A stretch of DNA of 56,894 nt from DAOUBP01 sp034432655. GTDB taxonomy: Bacteria > Chloroflexota > Anaerolineae > CG2-30-64-16. Below are positions 40,376 to 49,159 of this stretch, one piece after another. Below the pieces are notes generated by a model. The model was not told where the DNA came from and made no database searches. It was given only the letters and a program-made list of their open reading frames with translations. The stretch lies in contig DAOUBP010000159.1 of the NCBI GenBank assembly GCA_034432655.1, positions 1 to 56,894 on the forward strand, given 5' to 3'. Every line of letters begins with the position of its first letter. Position 1 is the stretch's first letter. The translations under genes were made by a program, and so were the position numbers.

Positions 40376-40405
40376 TTGGCGCGTTGAAGCAAATCAGACT
40401 ATAAT
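40376..40405 (+). promoter_or_regulatory. Promoter of the plus-strand glycan operon
   Basis: Perfect TATAAT at 40400-40405 with a weak TTGGCG (40376-40381), 18-base spacer. The start codon is about 40 bases downstream. It faces the minus-strand operon promoter across the divergent gap. Confidence 0.45.
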
Positions 40406-40444
40406 GGCTTCTGAAAGATGTTACGATCAATCCAGGCGAAATGA

Positions 40445-41776
40445 GTGCCAATAATGGTTGTAAGCGTCGAATCTGACCGTCCCAGCAAAAGCGCGGCTTT
40501 GCGGCGGCCCGGGTACTCTGTCCTTATGCTCGCGCCGACCAGCTTCTTCGCCGACTACGGCTGCCACGTGCGCATCCTGGAGGAGGCGACGGTGCTGCAG
40601 AAGCTGGGACATCGGGTGACCATCGCCACCTACTATAACGGCAACGATGTGCCCGGGCTGGACATCCGCCGCACGCTGCCCATCCCCTGGCGGCGCCATT
40701 ATCTGGTGGGCTCGAGCAAGCACAAGATCGCCTTCGACGCGCTGTTGGGCTTGAAGACCCTGGAGCTGCTCCTGCGCGGGCGCTACGACGTGATCCACGC
40801 CCACCTGCACGAGGGCGCGCTGATCGGCCTGGTGTTGGGCCGGCTGTTTCGCGTGCCTGTGGTCTTCGACTTCCAGGGCAGCCTCACCGGCGAGATGCTG
40901 GATCACCACTTCCTGCGGCCGCACAGCCCGGCCTACCGCTTCTTCCGCTGGCTGGAAGGCCAGATCGTGCGCCATGCACCGGTCATCCTGACCAGCTCGG
41001 CCCACGCGGCGCAATTCCTGCAGGAGGAGTTCGGCTGCCGGCCGGAACGGATCCATATCCTGCCCGACTGCGTGAACGCCGACGTCTTCCGGCCGGCCGA
41101 TACCTATCCGCCCGCAGAGCTGGCCGCATTGCGCGCCGGGCTCGGCATCCCCCCCGACCGCAAGCTGATCGTCTATTTGGGGCTCCTGGCCGAATACCAG
41201 GGCACCGGTTTGCTCCTGGAGGCGATGGCGCGTATACTGGCTCAACGTCGCGACGTCCACCTGCTGCTGATGGGGTTTCCCAACGAGGCCTACTACCAGC
41301 ATCAGGCGCGTCGCCTGGGCATCGCAGAACACGTCACCTTTACCGGCCGGGTGCCCTACAGCGAGGCCCCGCGCTACCTGGCGCTCGGCGATGCCGCCGT
41401 GGCGCCCAAGCTGAGCCTGACGGAAGGGGCCGGCAAGCTGCTCAACTACATGGCGGTTGGCCTGCCGACGGTGGCCTTTGACACGCCGGTGGCGCGAGAG
41501 TATCTGGGCGGTGACGGCTTGCTGGCAGTCCCCGGCGACGTGGGCAGCCTGGCCGATCATTTGATGCAGTGTGTATTCCCCCCCGAAGGCACACAAGATG
41601 CGTTGCGCGCTAAAGGAAAACAACTCAGAGCGCGCGCAATCCAGTCTTTCGGTTGGGACAAAGCCAGCGAATCAATCTTGGAGACTTACGCGATCGTTTC
41701 CCGGCGCTTCACAGCCCGCGAGCCAAAACTCAAGCCCAGTCGGCAACAGAGAGCCCAACGCCACGGTATGAGCTAA
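40445..41776 (+). CDS. Glycosyltransferase family 4-type protein
   Basis: A 443-residue GT-B glycosyltransferase. N-terminal half with LMLAPTSFFADYGCHVRILEEA; C-terminal half with VYLGLLAEYQGTGLLLEAM and SLTEGAGKLLNYMAVGLPTVAF. The start may be GTG 40445 (AGG eight bases upstream) or ATG 40454. The central part, about 40500-41570, is clearly richer in GC and in GC-ending codons than both ends of the gene and than the genes on either side, as if an older chromosomal segment were retained or a different allele recombined in. It reads divergently from the minus-strand operon. Confidence 0.83.
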   Translation: MPIMVVSVESDRPSKSAALRRPGYSVLMLAPTSFFADYGCHVRILEEATVLQKLGHRVTIATYYNGNDVPGLDIRRTLPIPWRRHYLVGSSKHKIAFDALLGLKTLELLLRGRYDVIHAHLHEGALIGLVLGRLFRVPVVFDFQGSLTGEMLDHHFLRPHSPAYRFFRWLEGQIVRHAPVILTSSAHAAQFLQEEFGCRPERIHILPDCVNADVFRPADTYPPAELAALRAGLGIPPDRKLIVYLGLLAEYQGTGLLLEAMARILAQRRDVHLLLMGFPNEAYYQHQARRLGIAEHVTFTGRVPYSEAPRYLALGDAAVAPKLSLTEGAGKLLNYMAVGLPTVAFDTPVAREYLGGDGLLAVPGDVGSLADHLMQCVFPPEGTQDALRAKGKQLRARAIQSFGWDKASESILETYAIVSRRFTAREPKLKPSRQQRAQRHGMS

Positions 41777-41783
41777 CTCATAT

Positions 41784-43364
41784 ATGGAGCAAACTTCAGC
41801 CAAAGGAATCGGAGACACCATCAGCAGCTTGTGCGGCCGAACAACATGGCTGGCAGAGAAGTGCGATCAAATATCCGTGGGCGTTCAGGCAGCCATCATT
41901 ACTGGAGCTGCATTTGCATTATATACGATCACGCTGGCGCCGACGGTAGTATGGGGAGACGATGCCACTTTCCAGCTCGCTGCTGTACGGGGTGAGTTGC
42001 ATGCCAGTGCCGGCAGCCACCCCGCCTGGGTAGCTTTGGCGCATCTTTTTACCAAGCTCCCCATCGGCGAGGCAGCCTATCGCGTCAATCTGGCTGCTGC
42101 CTTCTCCGCAGCACTGGCAATCGGCTGCCTCTTCATGATCCTTCAGACACTTAGAATCTCTCGCCACGCCAGCACGATCGGCAGCCTGAGCCTGGCGGTT
42201 TCGCATACCTTTTGGGCCCACGCCGTACGGCCAGAAACTTATGCTTTGACCCTGGCGACCATGGGGCTGCTGGTTTTGATGGCTCTTCGCTGGTACTACT
42301 ATGGACGGACCAGGGAGCTGATCTTACTGGGCATGGCCTGGGGGCTGGCGCTCTCAACCCATGTTCTTGCCGCGCTTTATGCACCGGCTGTCGCATGGCT
42401 GTTCATCACACGACGTCGGCACATCACCTGGCGCAATCTGCTTGTCTTTTGGAGCGCCACACTGATTGCGCTGATACCATTGGGGGGGTTACTCTGGCGT
42501 GACAGCCAGGCTTTTGGCATGGCACCCGGTGAAACCTTGCGCTGGGCCTTGTTTACGTTCAACGGTTACGATTTCAGCGGACAGATGTTGCGCCTGCCCG
42601 GTGACAGCTTTGTTGTAGACGCAATGCAATGGCTTGTTTTCCTGAGTTATCAATTCGTAGGGCCGGCACTCTTGTTGGGCGCAATCGGTTTTGTATCCTC
42701 CTGGCGCAGCCTTTCTCGCGACCTGGCTGTCTTTCTCGCGCTTCTGTACGTCGTTGCGACAGCGTTTGCGTTTTCCTATCAGGTCGGTGATCAGTACGTA
42801 TTTTATCTGCCCAGCTATCTGGTGTTTGCGATCTGGATCGCACTAGGCACTGATAGTGTACTGATCCATTTGTCGCGCAAAAAGATTTCCCAAGGCGTCT
42901 ACACAGCAATAACGATAAGTCTGATAATACTGGCCTTAGTCGCCCCCGCTCTCACGTACCGTGTAACGCCCAAGATCATGGAGCAAACGGGGATCTCCTT
43001 TCGGGAAGGGCGATATGTCCCCGGGCCCAACAGCCGTTATTTCGTCCTGTGGCCACCTAAGAACGGCTACTATGATGCGCGCAATTACGCGGAAGCTGCG
43101 CTGTCCAACGCACCGGCTAACGCGCTGCTTCTGGCCGATCCCTTGTTGGCGACACCTGTGGTATACTTACAACAGGTTGAGGGCCTCCGCCAGGATGTAA
43201 CGGTGCGGTTTTGTTGCTGGGATATCGCTCAGGTATTGTCGGAAGCAAACGGTCGGCCTCTGGCCCTGGCCGACGTGAGCCCTGAGATCTATCCGGTTGA
43301 TAAGTTGCAGCTCGACTATCAGCTCACAGTCTCAGGACCTATCTATGTGCTGACTCCCAGGTAG
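41784..43364 (+). CDS. DUF2723 membrane protein, GT-C glycosyltransferase-like
   Basis: A 526-residue polytopic membrane protein with about ten hydrophobic segments and a DUF2723-type N-terminus: LAPTVVWGDDATFQLAAVRG in the first outer loop, where the acidic pair takes the place of the GT-C catalytic aspartates, followed by LHASAGSHPAWVALAHLF. DUF2723 proteins are related to protein O-mannosyltransferases and are thought to use polyprenyl-phosphate sugars. The C-terminal 100 residues form a small outward domain. The family 2 enzyme at 30823 could supply the lipid-linked donor; that pairing is inference. ATG 41784 is seven bases after the previous stop. Confidence 0.8.
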   Translation: MEQTSAKGIGDTISSLCGRTTWLAEKCDQISVGVQAAIITGAAFALYTITLAPTVVWGDDATFQLAAVRGELHASAGSHPAWVALAHLFTKLPIGEAAYRVNLAAAFSAALAIGCLFMILQTLRISRHASTIGSLSLAVSHTFWAHAVRPETYALTLATMGLLVLMALRWYYYGRTRELILLGMAWGLALSTHVLAALYAPAVAWLFITRRRHITWRNLLVFWSATLIALIPLGGLLWRDSQAFGMAPGETLRWALFTFNGYDFSGQMLRLPGDSFVVDAMQWLVFLSYQFVGPALLLGAIGFVSSWRSLSRDLAVFLALLYVVATAFAFSYQVGDQYVFYLPSYLVFAIWIALGTDSVLIHLSRKKISQGVYTAITISLIILALVAPALTYRVTPKIMEQTGISFREGRYVPGPNSRYFVLWPPKNGYYDARNYAEAALSNAPANALLLADPLLATPVVYLQQVEGLRQDVTVRFCCWDIAQVLSEANGRPLALADVSPEIYPVDKLQLDYQLTVSGPIYVLTPR

Positions 43365-43405
43365 TTGACCGTAAAATACTGATTGCCAAGTCGAGGAAAC
43401 AGAGC

Positions 43406-44683
43406 ATGAAAATCATATCAGGTAACGTAAGCAGATGGCTGCTCGTCGTGTTATTGCTGACAACGGTTGGCGGAGGTCTGGGACCGATTGCTGTTTCAGC
43501 CGATCAGACATGGTTTGCCTCGTTACGTGTCATACCGATGCAGGAGGAAAACCGACATCCTCAGAGCGAGCGTGCTGATACCCAACAAGTGGAGGGGCTA
43601 TCCGGGATGACCTCCGAACGGGTGGTATACCTGCCGTTAATTTACACTCCGCTGATCAGCTATCGGCTTGGTTTCGGTGCCAGTACCGGCCCAATCACTC
43701 GTTTTGCTGAAATCAGTTCGCTCAAGGCCGGATGGTACTACGACTGGGGTGTGCGTACCAACCCTGCGCGACCTAACCTGATGGAATATGCGCAGACGGT
43801 CCGTGTGCACCAGAAACTCACCTGCGACCTGTATTCTGCCAACGCCCATGATCGAACGCTATGTCCTTACGCCACACCGCACGATTATGTCTTTAGCCCC
43901 AGCTGGCAACAGATCGCTGCCGCGGCGCGCGCCAATCCAGGCGCGTTATGGTTCATCGGCAACGAGATGGACCGTCGTGACTGGCCGAACGGAGGCCAAG
44001 ACGAGATTCTGCCGGAGACCTATGCTGTGGCGTATCATGACCTCTACCATTTTATCAAGAGCGTTGATCCGAAGGCGCGCATCGCCATCGGCGGCGTGAT
44101 CCAGGCTACACCGCTGCGGTTGGAATACCTGACCAAGGTGTGGAACACTTATCAACAACAATATGGTACCCCGATGCCGGTGGATGTGTGGAATGTCCAT
44201 AATTTCATCTTGAAAGAGCGAGCAGACGACTACGGGGCCGGTATTCCTCCTGGGAGCAATGCTTTACAAGGCGTTGTTTACCCAACCGATCGGACCCACA
44301 TTGATATGACGATCTTTGACCAACAAATCCGGGCATTTCGCGGCTGGATGAAAGAACGCGGTCAGCAGAATAAACCCCTCATTGTATCGGAATACGGCGT
44401 GCTATACTGGCATGATGGGCTGGAAGACCCTCAGCTGGTACAGAACTTCATGATTCAGACCTTCGACTACTTTTTACACACTAAGGACTGCACCCTCGGT
44501 TATCCGGCCGATGATTGCCGGTTGGTGCAGCGATGGGCATGGTACAGCCTGGATGACAAAGGGACCACCAGCGGTCTTAACCAGTACGGCGCGTTGTTTG
44601 ACCCGACTACACTGAGAATTACAGGAACAGGCGAAAGGTTCCGAACGTACTCGCTAACCAACATCCAGGCCCTATCCAGATAG
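43406..44683 (+). CDS. Secreted glycoside hydrolase-like TIM-barrel protein (paralogue 2)
   Basis: A 425-residue exported protein: signal peptide (WLLVVLLLTTVGGGL), a short spacer, then a barrel domain sharing its landmark motifs with the gene at 7476-8690. Putative acid/base Glu in LWFIGNEMD and nucleophile Glu in IVSEYG; IAIGGVIQATPLR and PVDVWNVHNFIL are shared word for word or nearly so. It lacks the membrane anchor and Pro-rich linker of its paralogue. Lying directly upstream of the ABC exporter genes, it may trim or release the exported glycan, as PslG-type hydrolases do in other loci; this is an analogy. GAGGAAAC precedes ATG 43406. Confidence 0.78.
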   Translation: MKIISGNVSRWLLVVLLLTTVGGGLGPIAVSADQTWFASLRVIPMQEENRHPQSERADTQQVEGLSGMTSERVVYLPLIYTPLISYRLGFGASTGPITRFAEISSLKAGWYYDWGVRTNPARPNLMEYAQTVRVHQKLTCDLYSANAHDRTLCPYATPHDYVFSPSWQQIAAAARANPGALWFIGNEMDRRDWPNGGQDEILPETYAVAYHDLYHFIKSVDPKARIAIGGVIQATPLRLEYLTKVWNTYQQQYGTPMPVDVWNVHNFILKERADDYGAGIPPGSNALQGVVYPTDRTHIDMTIFDQQIRAFRGWMKERGQQNKPLIVSEYGVLYWHDGLEDPQLVQNFMIQTFDYFLHTKDCTLGYPADDCRLVQRWAWYSLDDKGTTSGLNQYGALFDPTTLRITGTGERFRTYSLTNIQALSR

Positions 44684-44694
44684 CTGAACGCCCG

Positions 44695-45561
44695 ATGTCA
44701 TCACCATCCTTTTCCGGGATATCCGCAGATCCGATGTGGAAGCGGAGCGCAACGCTGAGCCATCTTGTGGAGCTGGTGCGTTACCGAGAGCTGATCGTGA
44801 ACTTAACCATCAGAGAACTCAAGGCGCGTTATAAAAACAGCGTGCTGGGATTCTTCTGGAGTTTGTTGAACCCGTTAGGGATGATGTTGGTTTTCACGGT
44901 TGTCTTCACCGTCCTGATGCCCAACAGCCAAATCCGAAATTTCCCGGTCTTTCTCTTGTGCGGTTTGTTGCCCTGGAACTTTTTCAGCGCGGGCGTTATG
45001 ACAGGAACCAACAGCATCGTCTCTAACAGTAATCTGGTCAAGAAAGTCTATTTCCCACGCACCGTCTTGCCCATCGCCAGCGTCCTGGCCAACCTGGTGA
45101 ACTTCCTGTTGGCGTTGGTCGTGCTGTTCGTGATGTTGTTTGTTTTTAGGATCCGTCTGAGCCCTTTTGTCTGGCTCTTGCCCGTTGTGATCCTGATCCA
45201 AACCTGCTTTGTGGCCGGGATGGCGTTGATATTGAGCACATTGAACGTGTTTTACCGGGATACGTTGATGATCATGGACGTAGTTATGCTGGCATGGTTC
45301 TTTTTGACACCGGTCTTTTATCCGATCGAAATCCTCCCGCGCAGTTACGAGTTCTTGGGGCTCTCTCTCAACGTCCATCGCCTGGCTTACATTCTCAATC
45401 CGATGGCATCCCTCATCAGCACTTATCGCGATCTGTTGTATTGGGGCTATCGCACCGATTTGGACTTCTTCTTGCGAACTGCCTTGACGGCGTTGGCGGT
45501 ATTGGCATTCGGCTTCTGGTTCTGCGTGCGTTACAGTGCCCGCTTCAGCGAGGAGATCTGA
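44695..45561 (+). CDS. ABC-2 type polysaccharide exporter permease (Wzm/TagG-like)
   Basis: A 288-residue membrane protein with six predicted membrane helices and the N-terminal amphipathic segment typical of Wzm/TagG permeases (ELIVNLTIRELKARYKNSVLGF), followed by WSLLNPLGMMLVFTVVF. It forms the channel for ATP-driven export of a finished glycan. It starts 11 bases after the glycoside hydrolase stop and ends one base before the ATPase start, so the three are one unit. Confidence 0.92.
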   Translation: MSSPSFSGISADPMWKRSATLSHLVELVRYRELIVNLTIRELKARYKNSVLGFFWSLLNPLGMMLVFTVVFTVLMPNSQIRNFPVFLLCGLLPWNFFSAGVMTGTNSIVSNSNLVKKVYFPRTVLPIASVLANLVNFLLALVVLFVMLFVFRIRLSPFVWLLPVVILIQTCFVAGMALILSTLNVFYRDTLMIMDVVMLAWFFLTPVFYPIEILPRSYEFLGLSLNVHRLAYILNPMASLISTYRDLLYWGYRTDLDFFLRTALTALAVLAFGFWFCVRYSARFSEEI

Positions 45562-45562
45562 G

Positions 45563-46867
45563 ATGGGCCGACCCGCCGTGCGTTTCGAAAGTGTTTCGAA
45601 ACGTTTCTTACTAGACCGCAACCCTAATCGCACCATCATGGAGGTATTCATCCGGCCTTTCCGAAGACACTCACGCGAGTATTTCTGGCCTCTGCGTGAC
45701 GTAAGCTTCGAGCTCGATCAGGGGCAGAGTCTGGGCGTCATCGGTGAGAACGGTTCCGGTAAAAGTACCATCCTGAAACTGATCGCTCGCATCCTGGAAC
45801 CGACCACCGGCCGGGTGATTACCGATGGACGCGTTTCGGCCCTGCTCGAGTTAGGGGCCAGTTTCCATCCTGAACTAACGGGCCGTGAAAACATCTTTCT
45901 GGCAGCCTCAATTGCCAACATCAGACAGGCCGATATCCGGCGTCACATCGAAGAGATTATCGCCTTTGCTGATATCGGCTCCTATATTGATGTGCCTGTC
46001 AAGCACTATTCTTCAGGAATGTATGTGCGGCTCGGTTTCGCAGTGGCTATATATCTGCAACCGGATATCCTTCTGATAGATGAGGTGTTGGCGGTCGGCG
46101 ATGAGGTTTTCCAACACAAAAGCCTGCAGACTATTAAGCATATGCGCCGACAAGGGGTCACAATAGTTCTGGTCAGCCATAGCATGGAGCAAATCTCAGA
46201 CATGTGCGACGTGGTACTTTGGCTGCATGACGGTTACGTACGCTCTTTTGGCAAGCCTGATCGCGTTGTCGCCGATTATCTGGCTTTTGCATCAACTCAA
46301 GAGCAGCAAGAACAGATCGCAAGCTGGAAGGCCCCTGATCTCACCGCAATGGACGGTGGGGAATTCGCCAACAAGCCCTCACAAACGGTCATCCGTTACG
46401 AACGTGGCGCTCCAACGCCGGATGCTCGACGTTGGGGTGACCATGCGATCACAATCCGGGAGGTACGGCTGCTGGCATCTGATCGGCGGCCGGCGGTTAC
46501 ATTTACGCCGGAACAACCTATGTGCATTGAGTTTGATTACGAGGTGCACAGGCCAATCGAAAGACCACCAGCGTTCGGCTTTGCCATCTATCGCTCAGAT
46601 CAAGTCTGGTGTTATGGGACGAACACGGCGATCGAGCAGATCCCGCTCTCGATTAAGGATCTGCCGCCTGTCGGAACCGTTCAAGTTGATCTACCGATGT
46701 TACAGCTCTTGCAAGGCGACTATACCCTGGACGTGGCCGTGCACTCTAAAGATGGCGATGTCACCCATGACTATATTCGAGATGCTGTCAGGTTTTACGT
46801 AAAAAACCCCAGAGGAGATAGCGGCGTCTTTCGCCCAGATGTGCGCTGGGCTTTCAGATCTCTGTGA
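45563..46867 (+). CDS. ABC exporter ATPase with C-terminal glycan-binding domain (Wzt-like)
   Basis: A 434-residue ATPase. Residues 1-250 are the nucleotide-binding domain: Walker A GENGSGKST, signature YSSGMYVRLGFA and Walker B ILLIDEVLAVGDE. Residues about 290-434 form the extra beta-sandwich of Wzt proteins (VTFTPEQPMCIEFDYEVHR, GDYTLDVAVHSKDGDVTHDY). In characterised systems this domain recognises the modified end of the polymer. The presence of the domain therefore predicts an export substrate with a capped terminus. ATG 45563 has GAGGAG upstream; the frame also opens at 45536 inside the permease gene, which is rejected. Confidence 0.92.
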   Translation: MGRPAVRFESVSKRFLLDRNPNRTIMEVFIRPFRRHSREYFWPLRDVSFELDQGQSLGVIGENGSGKSTILKLIARILEPTTGRVITDGRVSALLELGASFHPELTGRENIFLAASIANIRQADIRRHIEEIIAFADIGSYIDVPVKHYSSGMYVRLGFAVAIYLQPDILLIDEVLAVGDEVFQHKSLQTIKHMRRQGVTIVLVSHSMEQISDMCDVVLWLHDGYVRSFGKPDRVVADYLAFASTQEQQEQIASWKAPDLTAMDGGEFANKPSQTVIRYERGAPTPDARRWGDHAITIREVRLLASDRRPAVTFTPEQPMCIEFDYEVHRPIERPPAFGFAIYRSDQVWCYGTNTAIEQIPLSIKDLPPVGTVQVDLPMLQLLQGDYTLDVAVHSKDGDVTHDYIRDAVRFYVKNPRGDSGVFRPDVRWAFRSL

Positions 46868-46880
46868 AGGAAGAGCGGAA

Positions 46881-48116
46881 TTGAGCACCACTGACGATCA
46901 AGAGATTAAGGCCATTTTGGCCGAACTGCAAGAAGAAATCCGCCGTCATCGCCTGGCACTCGGTGATCTGGGCGCGTTGCCACCGCCTGATCCGTTGGCG
47001 CGCATCCGCGAAAAGCAGGCCGTTAACCCCCATCTGCCGATCGGTTGGCCAGTGATGCCACCTGGTCTGATACCAAAGCTGGTGGCTTACGCGCAAAAAA
47101 TTGTGCGCCGATTGCTGCGTTGGTATATTAACCCCATTGTAGCTCAACAAAATGAGTTCAATGCTGCTGCAACAGACCTCCTGGCTTCTCACCAGGCTCG
47201 ACTGGATGCGTTGACAACAAGTTTAGAGGCGCTAACCGCCAGACTCTCGGAGTCTGATGAACACTGGAAGACGTTCCGAAGCCAGATCGAAACAGAACTG
47301 GAAGCTACGCGCTTGCGGATGCAGCGTTTGGAAAACTGGCGCAGAGAAAGCATAACATATGACGAAGCCTCACCATCGGAAAAGAGGTCAACAGGCAATA
47401 TTGACTACTATCTCCTGGGAGCTCTATATCGCAACCGTTACCAGATGGCAGAACGCCTCCACGACTATGATGACGTACTTGTAGGGTTAACCTCCGCAAC
47501 GCGGCCTCTACTGCCGGTGCTGGACATCGGGTGTGGGCGCGGGGAGTTTGTGGATCATATGAAGGCTTTGGGCCTGCCAGCCTACGGCATAGATCTGGAC
47601 GCCGACGCCCTGGCTGTCGGCCGAGAGCAAGGACTGGACCTGCGTCAAGTGGATGCAATCAGTCACCTTAGAAGCCTGCCTGACAACGGTTTGAGCGCTG
47701 TAACTCTGATCCAGGTCGCCGAGCACTTCGAGCCAGAGGATCTGATGGAGCTGTTGTATCTGATTGAACACAAACTACAGCCTGGTGGGCTAATACTGGC
47801 AGAAACCGTCAATCCCGAATGTCTCTACGCCCTGGTAAATTGGTACCTGCGGGATCCGAGCCATCGTACCCCTCTCCACAGTGCGACCTTGCGCTTTCTG
47901 ATGATGCAGGCTGGATTTCACCAAATTGAAACACGCTTCCTGCATCCGGTTCCTGAAACAGAACGCTTGCAGGCAAATATCAATGGGGAAGAAGCGCTCG
48001 ATCCTGCTGTTGCCGCACTTGTAGCACAAATTCGACATAACACGGAGAGACTCAACCGTTTTCTCTACGGTCCCCAGGATTATGCCATGTTAGCTTACAA
48101 ACCGGAGAGAGAGTAG
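46881..48116 (+). CDS. SAM-dependent methyltransferase with N-terminal coiled coil
   Basis: A 411-residue protein. The N-terminus has a short charged helix (residues 1-30), a Pro-rich segment and a helix KLVAYAQKIVRRLLRW that could touch the membrane. A coiled coil spans about residues 91-156 (heptads such as LDALTTSLEALTARLSE). The C-terminal half is a class I methyltransferase with motif I LDIGCGRGEF near 214 and AEHFEP near 285. The start is read as TTG 46881, with GGAAGAG upstream and no better codon; GTG/ATG forms would lie inside wzt. Its place directly behind a Wzt with a glycan-binding domain suggests it caps the chain end by methylation, like WbdD, but without a kinase domain. Confidence 0.78.
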   Translation: MSTTDDQEIKAILAELQEEIRRHRLALGDLGALPPPDPLARIREKQAVNPHLPIGWPVMPPGLIPKLVAYAQKIVRRLLRWYINPIVAQQNEFNAAATDLLASHQARLDALTTSLEALTARLSESDEHWKTFRSQIETELEATRLRMQRLENWRRESITYDEASPSEKRSTGNIDYYLLGALYRNRYQMAERLHDYDDVLVGLTSATRPLLPVLDIGCGRGEFVDHMKALGLPAYGIDLDADALAVGREQGLDLRQVDAISHLRSLPDNGLSAVTLIQVAEHFEPEDLMELLYLIEHKLQPGGLILAETVNPECLYALVNWYLRDPSHRTPLHSATLRFLMMQAGFHQIETRFLHPVPETERLQANINGEEALDPAVAALVAQIRHNTERLNRFLYGPQDYAMLAYKPERE

Positions 48117-49154
48117 ATGCGGATCGCCATTTGCACTGGACAGATCCCTTTTGCCCGTGGGGGGGCTGAACTTCTTGCTCAGACTTTGGCAGCACAATTA
48201 CGGCTGAGGGGCCACGAGGTTGAGATTATCCAGTTGCCTTTTCGCTGGTATCCCAAAAGCGAAATCCTCAAAGGATATCTGGCTTGGCGGCTGATCAACC
48301 TGGATGAAAGCGAAGGGCATCCGATTGATTGTGTGATAGCGCTGAAGTTTCCTGCCTTTGTGATCCGCCATTCGCGTAAAATCACTTGGCTAGTACAACA
48401 GTTTCGTCAAGCCTATGAGCTTTTTGGTACTGAATACAGCCATTTTGACAATTCACCAACGGATACCGAGCTGCGTCGGACGATCTGGCAGATTGACACA
48501 ACTACTTTGCGGGAATCCCGCCAACTTTATACGATTTCTGCCAATGTCAGTCTCCGGTTGTCTCGTTTTAACGGACTAAACTCAACTCCGTTATATCCCC
48601 CGCCCCCTTTAGATGGAAGATTTCGAAACGATGGCTACGGCGACTATATCTTTACCAGTTGCCGACTTAATCGTATGAAACGTCTTGATCTTCTGATTCG
48701 AGCCATGAGTCGAGTTCGTACTCCTGTGCTTTGCAAGATTGCGGGCCAAGGTGAGGAGATGGAGAACCTTCGTCAGCTGACGCGACAGGTCGGATGTGCA
48801 GAAAAGGTCGAATTCCTTGGGTTCGTGGATGACCAAAAGCTCGTCACACTATTTGCCGGCGCATTGGCGGTATACTATGCTCCGCTGGATGAAGACTATG
48901 GTTTTGTGACAGTCGAAGCCATGAAATCAGGGAAACCCGTCCTAACCACATTTGATAGCGGTGGCCCGTTGGAGTTTGTTACAGATGGTCAAACGGGTTT
49001 TGTGACTCCGGCAGATGACATAGATATGTTGGCGAAACGTATTGATCAGCTATATGAAGACCGCGTCCAGGCAGAACACATGGGCCTTGCCGCCAACCGG
49101 GTGGTGAGTGAGATCACTTGGGATAACGTTATTCGCAAATTGCTGGAGGCTTGA
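48117..49154 (+). CDS. Glycosyltransferase family 4-type protein
   Basis: A 345-residue GT-B glycosyltransferase. N-terminal half MRIAICTGQIPFARGGAELL; C-terminal half with YIFTSCRLNRMKRLDLLIRAM, GFVDDQKLVTLFAGA and the E-x7-E-like segment DEDYGFVTVEAMKSGKPVLT. The ATG follows the stop of the methyltransferase gene with no gap, so the two are translationally coupled. It is among the lowest in GC of the locus. The acceptor could be the growing chain exported by the ABC system. Confidence 0.87.
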   Translation: MRIAICTGQIPFARGGAELLAQTLAAQLRLRGHEVEIIQLPFRWYPKSEILKGYLAWRLINLDESEGHPIDCVIALKFPAFVIRHSRKITWLVQQFRQAYELFGTEYSHFDNSPTDTELRRTIWQIDTTTLRESRQLYTISANVSLRLSRFNGLNSTPLYPPPPLDGRFRNDGYGDYIFTSCRLNRMKRLDLLIRAMSRVRTPVLCKIAGQGEEMENLRQLTRQVGCAEKVEFLGFVDDQKLVTLFAGALAVYYAPLDEDYGFVTVEAMKSGKPVLTTFDSGGPLEFVTDGQTGFVTPADDIDMLAKRIDQLYEDRVQAEHMGLAANRVVSEITWDNVIRKLLEA

Positions 49155-49159
49155 ATCCT

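Noticed and set aside
46839..46880. Earlier start for the coiled-coil methyltransferase
   Set aside because: It would begin inside wzt without a ribosome site; TTG 46881 has GGAAGAG upstream. The choice of TTG remains moderately sure.
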